Assembly: GCF_001905445.1 (NCBI RefSeq)
Contig: NZ_LIVQ01000003.1
Location: forward strand, 495,353-559,352
Direction: 5' to 3'
Source: Streptomyces sp. CB00455
GTDB lineage: Bacteria; Actinomycetota; Actinomycetes; Streptomycetales; Streptomycetaceae
DNA: 64,000 bases
Positions 18,004 to 27,563 of the stretch are shown here, one piece after another. Position 1 is the first letter of the stretch, and every line of letters starts with the position of its first letter. Below the pieces are notes generated by a model, which did not search any database, had not been told where the DNA came from, and saw nothing but the letters and a program-made list of their open reading frames with translations. The position numbers were made by a program, and so were the translations under genes.

Positions 18004-18372
18004 GTGGACGAAATGCCCGTGGATCACCGCCCGGCCAGGTCCCTTCGGGTGCTGCTGGAGCCGCCCGATCCGGCCCTGGCGTTCCGGCTCGGCCTGCAGC
18101 CGGACATCGAGGTCGTATCCTCGGCGCTGCTGCGCCCGGCGGTGGCGCTGGTCGAGGATGCCGGGGCGGTGCCGGCGCTGCTGGCGGACGATCCGGAGTG
18201 CCGGGTGCTGGTCATGACGGGCTCGGCGCACCCGGGCCTGCGGGCGGCGGTGCTCGCGGCGGGGGCGGTGGGGCTGGTCCTGCGGGACGGCCCGATCGAG
18301 GACCTGGCCGAGGCCGTCCGCCGAGCCTCCCGCGGCGAAACGGTGATCGACCCGTCCCTGTCGCCCCCGTGA
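18004..18372 (+). CDS. Receiver-domain-like protein without output domain
   Basis: The 122-residue product looks like the receiver part of a NarL/LuxR-type response regulator. It has alternating strands and helices, with CRVLVMTGSAHPGLRAAVLA matching strand 4 and helix 4, then AGAVGLVLRDGPIEDLAEAV and a terminal RRASRGETVIDPSL segment that normally leads into the DNA-binding domain. The protein stops there, so the helix-turn-helix is missing. The phospho-acceptor Asp is not at an obvious place. It may be a stand-alone or degenerate receiver. The start follows the leaderless -10; ATG 18013 is an alternative. Confidence 0.65.
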   Translation: MDEMPVDHRPARSLRVLLEPPDPALAFRLGLQPDIEVVSSALLRPAVALVEDAGAVPALLADDPECRVLVMTGSAHPGLRAAVLAAGAVGLVLRDGPIEDLAEAVRRASRGETVIDPSLSPP

Positions 18373-18420
18373 CCGGGCCTCCGGCTCCACGGCGGGGGAC
18401 ACGCAAGCCCGGGCCAGGTC

Positions 18421-18660
18421 CAGCCCCGCCGGCGATTGAGGCGCGGGCGCGAAGCGCCGTGCAGGGACCCGGGGCGCAACCCCCGCAGCGACAACACGCC
18501 AGCCCGAACCAAAAACCAGCCCCGCCGGCGATTGAGGCGCGGGCGCGAAGCGCCGTGCAGGGACCCGGAACACAACCCCCACAGCGACAACACGCCAGCC
18601 CAAACCAAAACCAGCCCCGCCGGCGATTGAGGCGCGGGCGCGGAGCGCCGTAGGGGGTCC
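18421..18660. repeat. Three copies of a ~96-bp intergenic repeat
   Basis: Units starting CAGCCCCGCCGGCGATTGAG begin at 18421, 18517 and 18612. Each continues into a conserved GCGCGGGCGCGAAGCGCCGT block, then a variable AT-richer tail with AACACGCCAGCCC. The gap 18373-18760 holds nothing else. The core is the interspersed element also seen at 49289-49592 and 55056. Confidence 0.85.
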
Positions 18661-18760
18661 GGGCGCAGCCCGGCAGTGGTGGCGCGGCCCCGAGAGCCCA
18701 GGGGGCAGGGGCCGTGCCGCCGGGGCGGAGCCACGGGACCCCCGCCACCCCGCCGGGAGG

Positions 18761-19954
18761 CTAGCGACGCAGGAGGGTCACCACCGCCGCCCCGCCCAGC
18801 CCGATGTTGTGCGCGAGGCCCACCCCCGCCCCGGGGACCTGCCGCGGCCCCGCCTCACCCCGCAGCTGCCACACCAGTTCCGCCGCCTGCGCCAGCCCCG
18901 TCGCTCCCAGCGGATGGCCCTTCGAGATCAGCCCGCCCGACGGGTTGACCACCCACCGCCCGCCGTAGGTCGTCGCGCCGCTCTCCACCAGCTTCCCGGA
19001 GGCCCCGTCCGCGCACATGCCCAGCGCCTCGTAGGTCAGCAGCTCGTTCACGGAGAAGCAGTCGTGCAGTTCGATCACGTCGACGTCCTCGATGCCGAGC
19101 CCGGACGCCTCGTACACCGCGCGCGCCGCGGCCGCCGTCATCGGCTTGCCGACCACGTCGATGCACGAACCGCCGAAACTCGCCGCGGTGTCCGTCGTCA
19201 TCGACTGCGCGAGGATCTCGACCGCCTTGTCGTGCAGCCCGTGCCGGACGAGGAACCGCTCCGAGACCACCAGCGCGGCGGCCGCCCCGTCCGAGGTCGG
19301 CGAGCACTGGAGTTTGGTGAGCGGCTCGTGGATCGGCTTCGCCGCGAGGATCTCCTCCACCGAGTACACGTCCTGGAACTGCGCGTTCGGATTGTCCGCC
19401 GAGTGCCGGTGGTTCTTCGCGGCCACCGCCGCCAGCTGCGCGACCGTGGTCCCGTACCGCTCCATGTGTTCGCGCGCCGCGTTCCCGAAGATCTGCGCGG
19501 TCGGCGGGGACATCTCGAAGCCGTGCCCGGCCGCCATGATCCCGTAGTGCCGGGCCACGGGCGAGGTCGTGAAGTCGCCGCCCCCGGCCCCGCCGCCCAG
19601 CGCGCCCCTCTTCATCTTCTCGAAGCCCAGGGCGAGCACGCAGTCGTTGATGCCGCCCTCCACGAACTGCCGCGCCATCATCAGCGCCGTGGAGCCCGTC
19701 GCGCAGTTGTTGTTGACGTTGTAGACCGGGACCCCGCTCAGCCCCAGCTCGTACACGGCCCGCTGGCCGGCCGTGGAGGCCTGGAAGCAGTAGCCCACCG
19801 GAACCTGCTCGACCAGCCCGTAGTCCACGCCCGCGTCCGCCAGCGCCGCGGAACCGGCCTCCTTCGCCATGTCCCAGTACTGCCAGTCCCTCGACTCCGG
19901 CTTCTCGAACTTCGTCATGCCGACGCCCACGATGTACGACTTGCGTGACTTCAT
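18761..19954 (-). CDS. Lipid-transfer protein / thiolase-like (Ltp, SCP-x type)
   Basis: This 397-residue thiolase-superfamily protein has [11 protein letters not shown] (nucleophile-region Cys at about 92), [10 protein letters not shown] and [14 protein letters not shown] near the C-terminus. It matches the SCP-x thiolase / Ltp group, which in steroid-degrading actinobacteria acts as side-chain thiolase or aldolase. ATG 19954 has GGGGAG 9 nt upstream; a weaker ATG at 19984 would add ten residues. It follows the fused acyl-CoA dehydrogenase at 65 bp and is probably co-transcribed. Confidence 0.88.
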   Translation of the reverse strand: MKSRKSYIVGVGMTKFEKPESRDWQYWDMAKEAGSAALADAGVDYGLVEQVPVGYCFQASTAGQRAVYELGLSGVPVYNVNNNCATGSTALMMARQFVEGGINDCVLALGFEKMKRGALGGGAGGGDFTTSPVARHYGIMAAGHGFEMSPPTAQIFGNAAREHMERYGTTVAQLAAVAAKNHRHSADNPNAQFQDVYSVEEILAAKPIHEPLTKLQCSPTSDGAAAALVVSERFLVRHGLHDKAVEILAQSMTTDTAASFGGSCIDVVGKPMTAAAARAVYEASGLGIEDVDVIELHDCFSVNELLTYEALGMCADGASGKLVESGATTYGGRWVVNPSGGLISKGHPLGATGLAQAAELVWQLRGEAGPRQVPGAGVGLAHNIGLGGAAVVTLLRR

Positions 19955-19983
19955 GCCCGACAACTCCCCATCCGTCAGTTCCA

Positions 19984-20019
19984 TCACTTCCGTCACTTGC
20001 GTCACTTCCGTCGCTTCCG
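19984..20019. repeat. Four tandem 9-bp units in an operon spacer
   Basis: The unit TCACTTCCG (variants TCACTTGCG, TCGCTTCCG) is repeated four times exactly between the acyl-CoA dehydrogenase stop and the thiolase leader. Confidence 0.8.
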
Positions 20020-22152
20020 TCAGTCTCTGGGAAGGCCGAGGATCCGCTCGGCGACGACGTTGAGCTGGACCTGCGTGGTGCCCCCGGCGATGGTCAGGCA
20101 GCGGGACATGAGCATCCCGTGCACCGCCCGCTCCCCCGCCCCCTCGCACACCGCACCGGCCGGGCCGAGCAGTTCGAGGGCGAGCTCGGCGGTCCGCTGC
20201 TGGTGCGGGGTCTGCAGGAGTTTGCGTACGGAGGCGCCCGCACCCGGCTCCAGCCCCGACACCTGCCGGAGCGTGGTGCGCAGGCCGATGCAGGCCAGGG
20301 CATGCGCCTCGGCGGCCAGCGCGCCGATCCGGGACCGGTGAGCGCCGTCGAGGCCGGCGGAGCGGGCGATCAGCGCCTCCAGGCCGGTGTCGAAGGTCAT
20401 CTGGTCGGCCATGTGGACCCGCTCGTTGCCGAGGGTGTGGCGGGCGACCCTCCAGCCGTCGTCCGCCGCGCCGACGAGCGCGTCCGCCGGGAGCTCCGCG
20501 TCGTCGAAGTACACCTCGTTGAAGAGGGCCTCCCCGGTGATCTCCCTGAGGGGGCGGATGTCTATCCCGGGGGTGTTCTTCATGTCGACGATGAAGTAGC
20601 CGAGCCCCTTGTGCTTGGGGGCGGCCGGGTCGGTGCGGGCGAGCAGGATCCCGAAATCCGCCGTGTGGGCGGAACTCGTCCACACCTTCTGCCCGTTGAC
20701 CCTCCAGGTACCGTCCGCGGTCCGTTCGGCCCTCGTCCGCAGCGAGGCCAGGTCCGAACCCGCGTCCGGCTCCGAGAAGAGCTGGCACCAGGACAGCTCC
20801 CCGCGCAGCGTGGGCAGGAGGTAGGTCTCGCGCTGCGAGGGCGTCCCGTACGCGAGCAGTGAGGGCACCACCCAGGTGGCGATGCCCAGGTCGGCGACCT
20901 TGACCCCGGCCGCCCGCAGTTCCTGCTGGACGACGAGCTGCTCGACGGGCCCGGCTCCCAGGCCATAGGGCGACGGCAGGTGGGGGGCCGCGTAGCCGGT
21001 CGGGGCCAGGATCCGCCGGGCGGCCGCCGGGTCGAGCCCGTGTGCGTCCGCGATGACGGCGCGGGCCTTCGCCCGGTACGTCTCGGCCCCGGCGGGCAGG
21101 TCCAGGCGCAGTTCGCGGCGGGCGCCCGCGGCCGCGAGGCGCACGGCCCGTACGCGGTGGCCGTCCCCGGGGCCCAGCAGCTGGCGGGCGACCAGGGCCC
21201 GGCGCAGGTAGACGTGGGCGTCGTGCTCCCAGGTGAAGCCGATGCCGCCGAGGATCTGGATGCAGTCCTTGGCGCAGGAGGCGGCGGCGTCGAGCGCGGT
21301 TCCGGCCGCGAGGGCGGCGACCAGCGAGCGCACCTCGGCGGGCTCCTCCATCGCCCGGGCGGCGTCCCAGGCCAGGGCCCGGGCCTGTTCGAGCCGGACC
21401 AGCATGTCGGCGCACAGGTGCTTGACGCCCTGGAACCGCCCGATGGGCCGCCCGAACTGCTCGCGGACCTTGGCGTATTCGGCCGCGGTGTGCAGCGCCC
21501 AGGCGGCGGTGCCGCAGGCGTCGGCGGCGAACAGCGTGCAGGCCAGGTCCCGGACCAGCGCCGCGTCCAGCTCCAGCAGCCGGTCGGGGGCGGTGGTGAC
21601 CCCGCGCGCCCGCACTTCGGCGGTGGGGCGGGTCGGATCGGCGCTCTCGTGCGTACGGATGTCCAGCGCGTCGGCGTCGACGGCGAACCAGCGGGTGCCG
21701 TGCGCGGCCTCGGCGGCCAGCAGGACCAGATCGGCCTCGCCGGCGCCGAGCACCGGGGGCGCGAGGCCGTCCAGCAGGTACCGGCCGCCCTCCACGGCGA
21801 CGGCCGTGAGACTGCCGGCGCCGAGGGCGACCGCACCGACCCGGCCGCCCAGGGGCTGCGCCCCGGCCCGGTCCAGCAGGACCGAGGCGAGCGCGCTCGG
21901 CAGGTACGCGCCGGGCAGCGCCGCCCGCGCGGCCTCCTCGACGACGACGGCGAGATCGAGCAGGGTCCCGCCCTCCAGGTGCGGCTCCAGCAGCCCCTGG
22001 GTGGCCATGGCGTCCCAGTAGGCGGGCCGGGCCCCGGTCCGCGGCGGGGTGTCGAGCAGCTTGCGCACCTCTGCGGGCGGCACGGCCCGCGCCACCCAGC
22101 CGCGCACGGCCTCGGCCAACTCCCGCTGTTCTTGCGTGATTCCGATGCCCAT
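20020..22152 (-). CDS. Fused double acyl-CoA dehydrogenase (FadE34/ChsE3-like)
   Basis: The 710-residue protein contains two acyl-CoA dehydrogenase modules. The N-terminal half (about 1-325) has [20 protein letters not shown] and [14 protein letters not shown]. The C-terminal half (about 345-710) has [38 protein letters not shown] and the late [13 protein letters not shown]. Length and order match mycobacterial FadE34 (711 residues), which is encoded beside kstR and acts on sterol side-chain CoA esters. The start is ATG 22152, with a leaderless -10 (TAGTCT) 7 nt upstream overlapped by a KstR-type palindrome. It is the first gene of the operon with the lipid-transfer thiolase. Confidence 0.88.
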   Translation of the reverse strand: MGIGITQEQRELAEAVRGWVARAVPPAEVRKLLDTPPRTGARPAYWDAMATQGLLEPHLEGGTLLDLAVVVEEAARAALPGAYLPSALASVLLDRAGAQPLGGRVGAVALGAGSLTAVAVEGGRYLLDGLAPPVLGAGEADLVLLAAEAAHGTRWFAVDADALDIRTHESADPTRPTAEVRARGVTTAPDRLLELDAALVRDLACTLFAADACGTAAWALHTAAEYAKVREQFGRPIGRFQGVKHLCADMLVRLEQARALAWDAARAMEEPAEVRSLVAALAAGTALDAAASCAKDCIQILGGIGFTWEHDAHVYLRRALVARQLLGPGDGHRVRAVRLAAAGARRELRLDLPAGAETYRAKARAVIADAHGLDPAAARRILAPTGYAAPHLPSPYGLGAGPVEQLVVQQELRAAGVKVADLGIATWVVPSLLAYGTPSQRETYLLPTLRGELSWCQLFSEPDAGSDLASLRTRAERTADGTWRVNGQKVWTSSAHTADFGILLARTDPAAPKHKGLGYFIVDMKNTPGIDIRPLREITGEALFNEVYFDDAELPADALVGAADDGWRVARHTLGNERVHMADQMTFDTGLEALIARSAGLDGAHRSRIGALAAEAHALACIGLRTTLRQVSGLEPGAGASVRKLLQTPHQQRTAELALELLGPAGAVCEGAGERAVHGMLMSRCLTIAGGTTQVQLNVVAERILGLPRD

Positions 22153-22159
22153 GCGCGGC

Positions 22160-22165
22160 AGACTA
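22160..22165 (-). promoter_or_regulatory. Leaderless -10 (TAGTCT) of the fused acyl-CoA dehydrogenase
   Basis: TAGTCT on the minus strand ends 7 nt before ATG 22152. It overlaps the operator at 22164-22177, so the bound repressor would cover the promoter. Confidence 0.6.
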
Positions 22166-22177
22166 GAACACGTTCCA
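22164..22177. promoter_or_regulatory. KstR-type operator TAGAACACGTTCCA
   Basis: This is an exact match to TNNAACNNGTTNNA overlapping the -10 of the fused acyl-CoA dehydrogenase gene. Confidence 0.75.
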
Positions 22178-22391
22178 ATCTGACGGAAGGTCAGGTGCGG
22201 GTGTTCCTCGCGCTGCGGCTCGGGGCCGCGGCCGGGTCTTGCCTCAGGGGGGTCTTGCCGCAGCGCCCAGCCTTGCCTGGTTCGTGGTGAGCTGCCGGCC
22301 GGCCGCGCCGGGCACGGGCGAGGAAGGGGTGCTCCGGTCACGAACGTTCCCGCGTGCCCGGGGTGCGGGTGCGCGCGGTCCGCTCTGACGG

Positions 22392-22720
22392 TGCGCACCG
22401 CCGCGACCGGCGGGGCGGGTGCGCGCTGCCGCCCTGACGGTGCGCACCGCCGCAACCGGTAGGACGGGTGCGCGCTGCCCGCCCTGACGGTGCGCACCGC
22501 CGCAACCGGTAGGACGGGTGCGCGCTGCCCGCCCTGACGGTGCGCACCGCCGCAACCGGTAGGACGGGTGCGCGCTGCCCGCCCTGACGGTATGCACCGC
22601 CGCAACCGGTAGGACGGGTGCGCGCTGCCCGCCCTGACGGTATGCACCGCCGCAACCGGTAGGACGGGTGCGCGCTGCCTGCCCTGACGGTGCGCACCGC
22701 CGCGACCGGTGGGGCGGGTA
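22392..22720. repeat. 50-bp tandem repeat, six full copies and a partial
   Basis: Units start at 22392 (49 bp), 22441, 22491, 22541, 22591 and 22641, with a partial copy at 22691-22720. Copies 2-4 are identical. Copies 5 and 6 begin TATGCACCGC instead of TGCGCACCGC, and the edge copies are more divergent, which fits expansion from the middle. Repeats are contiguous without spacers, so this is not CRISPR. The rest of 22178-23137 holds no supported gene. Confidence 0.95.
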
Positions 22721-23137
22721 CGGCCCGGCACCGGGACCGAAGCTGTGGTGGCAGTGCCCCGGCTGCGACTGGCTGGGGCCACCGCCGGGAGGACGGTACG
22801 CCGCTGCGGCCGATGCGGCGCCTGGAGGCGACGACGCCCGCTGCCTCTTCTCGCGGTGAGGAGGACTCCGCCGTCGCGAGCGGGCCGGAGGGCGGCTGAC
22901 GGCGGGCTGCGCGAGTGGATGGTCTGCCAGACCTGCGGTGCGAGCAGCACGCACCGCGTGGCGGAGCCGGGTACGGAACCCTGAGCACGGAGCCGCAGGC
23001 CGCGCCGGGCCGCGCCGCAGGCCGCGCCGCCCAGTTGCATGGCGCCCTCGCGTTCGGCACTTTGGCGGCGCGGCGACTGGCCCCTGCCCGCTCACTGGCA
23101 GGGCGCCCTGGCGCCCTGTTCGGCCGGCTCCCCGCAG

Positions 23138-25378
23138 TCAGCGGGTCGCGGCCTTGAACGCGGCCCGGGCGACCTCCTTCGCCTTCGTCTCGCAGGCCGC
23201 GGAGGAGTACGAGGACGCCTGGAGGCCCACCCAGACGGAGAGGTTGCCCTCGCGGACGGCGAGGACGCAGCTCCAGTCGAGCCCGAGCGGCCCCCAGTAC
23301 GCCTCGGTGCCGAGGCCGAGCCCGCTCGTCTTCCTTCCCTCAGCCGCGTTCACGCGGAAACGTTCGCGCTGCGCGGCCGCGTTGCGCGCCGCGTCCCCGC
23401 CGAGGGCCAGGTCCCACCGCACGAGCGCGGCCGGCGCGGTGGGCAGGCCAAGGCCGTCCCAGTTGCAGCCCGTCCGGATGCCCCGGCTGTCCTCGGCGAC
23501 GGTGTCGCGCGTCGGCGAGCGGAGGTCCAACGGCATGGTGCGGCCCGCCTCCTGGCAGGTCGGGACGGCCGTATAGGCGATGGGGGTGTTCATCCGGTGC
23601 CGTACGTACGCCACCGTCCCGGCGGCGGCCACCAGCAGCACACCGGCGGCAGCCAGGGCCGCGACCCTGCGCGGAACGTGCCACACGGCGCCGCGGGGCG
23701 CCTGCCCGGGGACGGGCGGAACCGCCGGGCCCCCCGCCCCGAGCCCCCGCCCACCGCCCGCGTCGGAGGCGGCGTCACCGATGTCGGCCCGGTCCTTCCT
23801 CTGCCCCTGCCCCTGCCCCTGCGCCTGCGCCTCCGGGGCAGGGCCCGGGGTCGCGTCCCTGGTCTCCCGCTCGGCGGACGGCCCGGGGAATCCGGACCGC
23901 GAGGCCGGATCCGCCGGCGCCGGCGCCGGCTCGGGAGCCGGACGAGGCGTGGGCGCCTGGCCGGGGCCGCCGGGCACCGGGGCGGCCGCGGGGACCGGCT
24001 CGGAGGAAACGGCCACCTGCCCGGGCTCGGGGGCCAGGTGAGGAGCTCCAGCCCCCTGCCCGGGCGCAAGGGCTGAGGCCACCCGTCCCGGATCCGGGAC
24101 CGAACCAAAGACTCCCGCCCTGGGCCCCGACCCCCGGGCCGGGTCAAGCGTCCCTGGCGCAGGGTCGCAACTCCCAGCCGCCGGGGCGGACTCGGCTACA
24201 GGGCCGGACTGGGCCACCAAACCGGACCCGGCCGCAAGGCCAGACTCGGCCACCGGACCGGTCTCCGCCGCAAGGCCGGACTGGGCCACCAAACCGGACT
24301 CGGCCGCAAGGACACGCTCGGCCACCAAGCCGGACTCGGCCCCAAGGACACGCTCGGCCACCGGACCGGTCTCCGCCGCCAGGCCACGCTCGGCCGCCAA
24401 GCCGTACTCCGACCTCGGGGCGGGATCACCGGTCGCCGGGGGCGGCTCCTCGCCCGCCCGCACCGCCAGGTCGACCGGGCCTTCGCCGAGCAGCCGGTCG
24501 ATGTCCGCCCGCTGCTCGGCGAGCATCCCGTAGACGGCAGCCGGCCACTGCCGCCCGGCCGGGGCGACCGGACCGATCAGCTCACGCAGGTGCCCCGGGG
24601 AGGGCCGGGCCGCCGGGTCCTTGGCCAGGCAGCGCTCGACCAGGCCGCGCAGCCCCGCCGGCAGCCCGGCGAGATCCGGTTCGGCGTGCACCACGTCGTA
24701 CAGCGTCTGGAGGGTCGAGGATCCCGCGAACGGACTGCGGCCGGTCACGGCCATGACCAGCACGGAGCCGAGCGAGAAGACGTCACTGGCCGGGGTGAGC
24801 GGCTTCCCCTCGGCCTGCTCGGGCGACATGTACGCCGGCGAGCCGACGACCCAGCCGGTGCGCGTCAGCCCGGTGTCCCCCTCGGCCCCCGGCCCCGCCG
24901 CCCGCGCGATGCCGAGGTCGATGACCCGTACGCCGTCCTCGGCGAGCAGTACGTTGTCGGGCTTCAGGTCGCGGTGGACCAACCCGGCCCGGTGGATCTC
25001 GGCCAAGGCGGAGGCCAGCCCGGCCGCGACCCGGCGTACGACGTCCTCCGGCAGCACCCCGGCCGCCTCCACGACGGCGCCGAGCGAGGGCCCGGCCACG
25101 AACACCGAGGCCAGCCAGGGCGTAGGGGCATCCGCATCGGCATCCATCACCGCCGCCGTATAGGCACCGGACACCTTGCGCGAGGCGGCCACCTCGCGGC
25201 GGAAACGGGCCCGGAAGCCCTCGTCGTCGGCGTAGTGCGCGAGCACCTGCTTGACGGCGACGAGCCGTCCGTCCGGCCCGGCGCCCAGCAGCACCCGTCC
25301 CATCCCACCCTGCCCGAGCACGCCGACCACCTTGAACGGCCCCACGTGCGTCGGCCCGGCCGGCCCTACGTGCTCCAT
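23138..25378 (-). CDS. Membrane Ser/Thr protein kinase with low-complexity linker
   Basis: The 746-residue protein has an N-terminal kinase domain (about 12-275): GQGGMGRV glycine loop, VAVKQV lysine, HRDLKPDNVLL catalytic loop, and DLG where most kinases have DFG. A long linker (about 300-570) follows, rich in Ala/Pro/Gly, with six-residue repeats of the type GLVAES / GLAAET at about 320-395. Next comes one membrane helix (VAALAAAGVLLVAAAGTVAY) and an extracellular domain with three Cys resembling DUF3558-like sensors. It probably phosphorylates cytoplasmic targets in response to an outside signal; neither is known. Confidence 0.92.
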   Translation of the reverse strand: MEHVGPAGPTHVGPFKVVGVLGQGGMGRVLLGAGPDGRLVAVKQVLAHYADDEGFRARFRREVAASRKVSGAYTAAVMDADADAPTPWLASVFVAGPSLGAVVEAAGVLPEDVVRRVAAGLASALAEIHRAGLVHRDLKPDNVLLAEDGVRVIDLGIARAAGPGAEGDTGLTRTGWVVGSPAYMSPEQAEGKPLTPASDVFSLGSVLVMAVTGRSPFAGSSTLQTLYDVVHAEPDLAGLPAGLRGLVERCLAKDPAARPSPGHLRELIGPVAPAGRQWPAAVYGMLAEQRADIDRLLGEGPVDLAVRAGEEPPPATGDPAPRSEYGLAAERGLAAETGPVAERVLGAESGLVAERVLAAESGLVAQSGLAAETGPVAESGLAAGSGLVAQSGPVAESAPAAGSCDPAPGTLDPARGSGPRAGVFGSVPDPGRVASALAPGQGAGAPHLAPEPGQVAVSSEPVPAAAPVPGGPGQAPTPRPAPEPAPAPADPASRSGFPGPSAERETRDATPGPAPEAQAQGQGQGQRKDRADIGDAASDAGGGRGLGAGGPAVPPVPGQAPRGAVWHVPRRVAALAAAGVLLVAAAGTVAYVRHRMNTPIAYTAVPTCQEAGRTMPLDLRSPTRDTVAEDSRGIRTGCNWDGLGLPTAPAALVRWDLALGGDAARNAAAQRERFRVNAAEGRKTSGLGLGTEAYWGPLGLDWSCVLAVREGNLSVWVGLQASSYSSAACETKAKEVARAAFKAATR

Positions 25379-25408
25379 GCCCCCGCCCTTCCCCCGAGTA
25401 GGGGCGGA

Positions 25409-25669
25409 TCATACAGAGACGGCCCCGACGAACTTGGCGAATGCGGCCGAACCGACGACGAAGACGGGACCGTCGGGGTCCTTGGAATCCCGCACGGCGA
25501 CCCGGGCCGCCAACACGGCGACCTCGACGCAGTCGCCGCCCGTGTCGCCGCTGTACGAGGACTTGCGCCAGGCTGCGCCGAGGGGGGCGCACTCGACGCA
25601 CTGGCCGCCGGTGTCGCCGCTGTACGAGGACTTACGCCAGCGTGCGCCCGTCAGGTTCTGGATGTCCAT
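25409..25669 (-). CDS. DUF397 protein with duplicated motif
   Basis: This 86-residue protein contains the DUF397 motif WRKSSYSGDTGGQCVE twice (about 11-26 and 34-49), then the normal VAVRDSKDPDGP ending. Most family members have one motif, so this is an internal duplication. Its start overlaps the end of the XRE gene by 38 bp, a common arrangement in Streptomyces WhiJ-like loci, where the DUF397 protein is thought to modulate the XRE partner. Confidence 0.9.
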   Translation of the reverse strand: MDIQNLTGARWRKSSYSGDTGGQCVECAPLGAAWRKSSYSGDTGGDCVEVAVLAARVAVRDSKDPDGPVFVVGSAAFAKFVGAVSV

Positions 25670-26477
25670 AACGCTCCTCCACTACGCGGGCGATCAGTGC
25701 CGCGGAGTCCTCCACCGAGAGCGCGGCAGCCTGCAAGTGATCGTATCGGAGCGAACCCTCCCTGACTGCTTGCGGATTGGCCGTCATATGGCCCTGGATG
25801 AAGTCCTCGGTGTAGACCACGTCGGGGTTGCCCTCGAATCGCAGAAGGTTGAACGAGCCCATGAGCCCCGCATGTGCCCCGGCCCCGAAGGGGAGGATCT
25901 GCACCTGCACCCACTCCCTCCCCCGCATTGCCAGCAGGTGGGCAAGCTGGTCCCGCATGACCTCCCGGCCTCCGATTTCCTGGCGAATAGCGGCCTCGCT
26001 CAGCACCACCCAACTCGGCGGCGGCTGCTCGCGGTCGAGGATGCGCTGTCGCTCCATCCGGGCAGCCACCTTCGCGTCGAGGTTCTCCTCGTTCCTCACG
26101 CTCAGCACGGCCCGCGCGTATTCCTCCGTCTGCAACAAGCCATCCACCAACTGAGCCTGGTACGACGAGATGTACGCCGCCTTCGCCTCCATCTCCGCGT
26201 ACGCCTGGAACCAGGTCGGCAGCTGGCTCCTCAGCACCAGTCCGGCCAGCCGGGAGAAGACCCCGCCCGTGCCCAGTGCCGCGTCCACCCGCTCGGAGAA
26301 GTCGCGCGTGGGTACCCTCCTGGCCGTCTCGATCTGGCCGATCAGCGAACCCGTGCAGAAGACGATGGCTCCGAGCGCGCCCTGGCTCAGTCCCGCCTCC
26401 TCCCTCAGGCGGCGCAGTTCGGAGCCGTAGTAGTCCAGCGGCGAGGCGCCGGGATCGAGGTCGCGGATGTTGACCAT
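25632..26477 (-). CDS. XRE-family regulator with DUF5753 (WhiJ-like)
   Basis: The 281-residue protein has an N-terminal helix-turn-helix (about 18-60; RRLREEAGLSQGALGAI) and the DUF5753 domain (about 95-275) with YQAQLVDGLLQTEEYARAV and VVLSEAAIR. Such proteins pair with small DUF397 proteins and often with a divergent ATPase-like gene; these loci affect development and antibiotic production. Here the DUF397 partner overlaps downstream, and a truncated ATPase remnant lies divergently at 26594. Confidence 0.92.
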   Translation of the reverse strand: MVNIRDLDPGASPLDYYGSELRRLREEAGLSQGALGAIVFCTGSLIGQIETARRVPTRDFSERVDAALGTGGVFSRLAGLVLRSQLPTWFQAYAEMEAKAAYISSYQAQLVDGLLQTEEYARAVLSVRNEENLDAKVAARMERQRILDREQPPPSWVVLSEAAIRQEIGGREVMRDQLAHLLAMRGREWVQVQILPFGAGAHAGLMGSFNLLRFEGNPDVVYTEDFIQGHMTANPQAVREGSLRYDHLQAAALSVEDSAALIARVVEERYGHPEPDGRTLA

Positions 26478-26593
26478 GAGGCGGTCACCCCCAAGTTCGC
26501 GCGGTGCGGCATTCGTTCACCCCGTAGCCGAGCGTAACCATCCGACTCCATCCCGGTGAGATGAATCATGCAACTGAACTCTCACCGGCGGGT

Positions 26594-26728
26594 ATGGGCG
26601 ACAGCTACCGGATGGACTTCACCGTCGGTGAGCACTCGGTGCGACACATGCGACGCGTGTTGCGGATGTTCCTGACGAGCTGGGGCCACGGACGGCCGCA
26701 TCTCCGGCCCCGTCGCGGCCCGGCCTGA
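26594..26728 (+). pseudogene. Truncated N-terminus of a HATPase/anti-sigma-like protein
   Basis: The 44-codon frame reads MGDSYRMDFTVGEHSVRHMR, then RVLRMFLTSWGH, the characteristic N-terminus of Streptomyces ATP-binding (RsbW/HATPase_c_2) proteins that neighbour WhiJ-like regulators. After this the frame diverges to an unrelated Arg/Pro-rich tail and stops at 26726. None of the ATP-binding motifs follow. It is best read as a deletion remnant of the third member of the locus. Confidence 0.6.
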
Positions 26729-26840
26729 GCCCCGACGGTGGCTGCGCGCCCGGCCCGCGGCCGCCGCCGGGGACCCGGCCTGGTCCGCTACCCGGCGGTA
26801 GGGCACCATGGGCCGCCCAGTCGCAGCTCAGGAGGAACAC

Positions 26841-27470
26841 ATGGCCACCCCCAAGCCGGAGACCCTCGCCGCCTTCGAGGCCGCCAAGGGGTTCATGCCC
26901 GTACGGGAGGGGCTCGCCCTGTACGAGGCGGCTGTCGCGGCCGCCGCGCTGGGTCTGCCGCTGTTGGAGGTCGGGACGTACTGCGGGCGCTCCACCCTCC
27001 TGCTCGCCGACGCCGCCCGGGAGGCGGGGGTCAGCGCGATCACCGTGGACCACCACCGGGGCAGCGAGGAGCAGCAGCCGGGCTGGGAGTACCACGACCC
27101 GACGGTCGTGGATCCGGAGATCGGCCTGATGGACACCCTGCCGACCTTCCGCCGCACCCTGCACCGGGCCGGGCTGGAGGACCACGTGATCGCGATCGTG
27201 GGGCGCTCCCCGCAGGTCGCCGCCGCCTGGGGCGGCCGGCTGGGCCTCGTCTTCATCGACGGCGGCCACACCGACGAGCACGCCACCGGCGACTACGAGG
27301 GCTGGACCCCGCACCTGGCGCCTGGCGGGACGCTCGTGATCCACGACGTGTTCCCGGACCCGGCCGATGGAGGCCAGGCCCCGTACCGGATCTACCTGCG
27401 CGCCTTGGACTCGGGCGAGTTCGAGGAGGTCTCGGTGACGGACTCCCTGCGGGTCCTGCGCCGCCGATAG
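26841..27470 (+). CDS. Class I SAM-dependent methyltransferase (MT24-like)
   Basis: This 209-residue protein has the SAM motif LLEVGTYCGRSTLLLADAA (about 36-54), VDHHRGSEEQQPGW, and FIDGGHTDEHATGDYEGW followed by LAPGGTLVIHDVF. This pattern is typical of the cephalosporin-hydroxylase-like / MT24 family. ATG 26841 is preferred over the upstream ATG 26808 because AGGAGG lies 6 nt before it. The substrate is unknown. Confidence 0.87.
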   Translation: MATPKPETLAAFEAAKGFMPVREGLALYEAAVAAAALGLPLLEVGTYCGRSTLLLADAAREAGVSAITVDHHRGSEEQQPGWEYHDPTVVDPEIGLMDTLPTFRRTLHRAGLEDHVIAIVGRSPQVAAAWGGRLGLVFIDGGHTDEHATGDYEGWTPHLAPGGTLVIHDVFPDPADGGQAPYRIYLRALDSGEFEEVSVTDSLRVLRRR

Positions 27471-27550
27471 CCTGCGGCGTGGACATTTTCCGATAAGCGC
27501 ACCGCGCCCCCGGATGGCCGAGGGTCCGGCTCCGCCGCAAGGTCGCGGTC

Positions 27551-27556
27551 TAGCAT
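27551..27556 (+). promoter_or_regulatory. Leaderless -10 (TAGCAT) of the amidase
   Basis: TAGCAT is followed after 7 nt by GTG 27564, without a ribosome-binding site. Confidence 0.55.
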
Positions 27557-27563
27557 CGCCGAC

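Noticed and set aside
22392..22720. CRISPR array
   Set aside because: Repeats are contiguous 50-bp units without unique spacers, and no cas genes are present.
22338..23095. Minus-strand frames running through the 50-bp array with periodic protein sequence
   Set aside because: The periodicity comes from the DNA repeat, 50 bp is not a multiple of three, and all frames shift from copy to copy.
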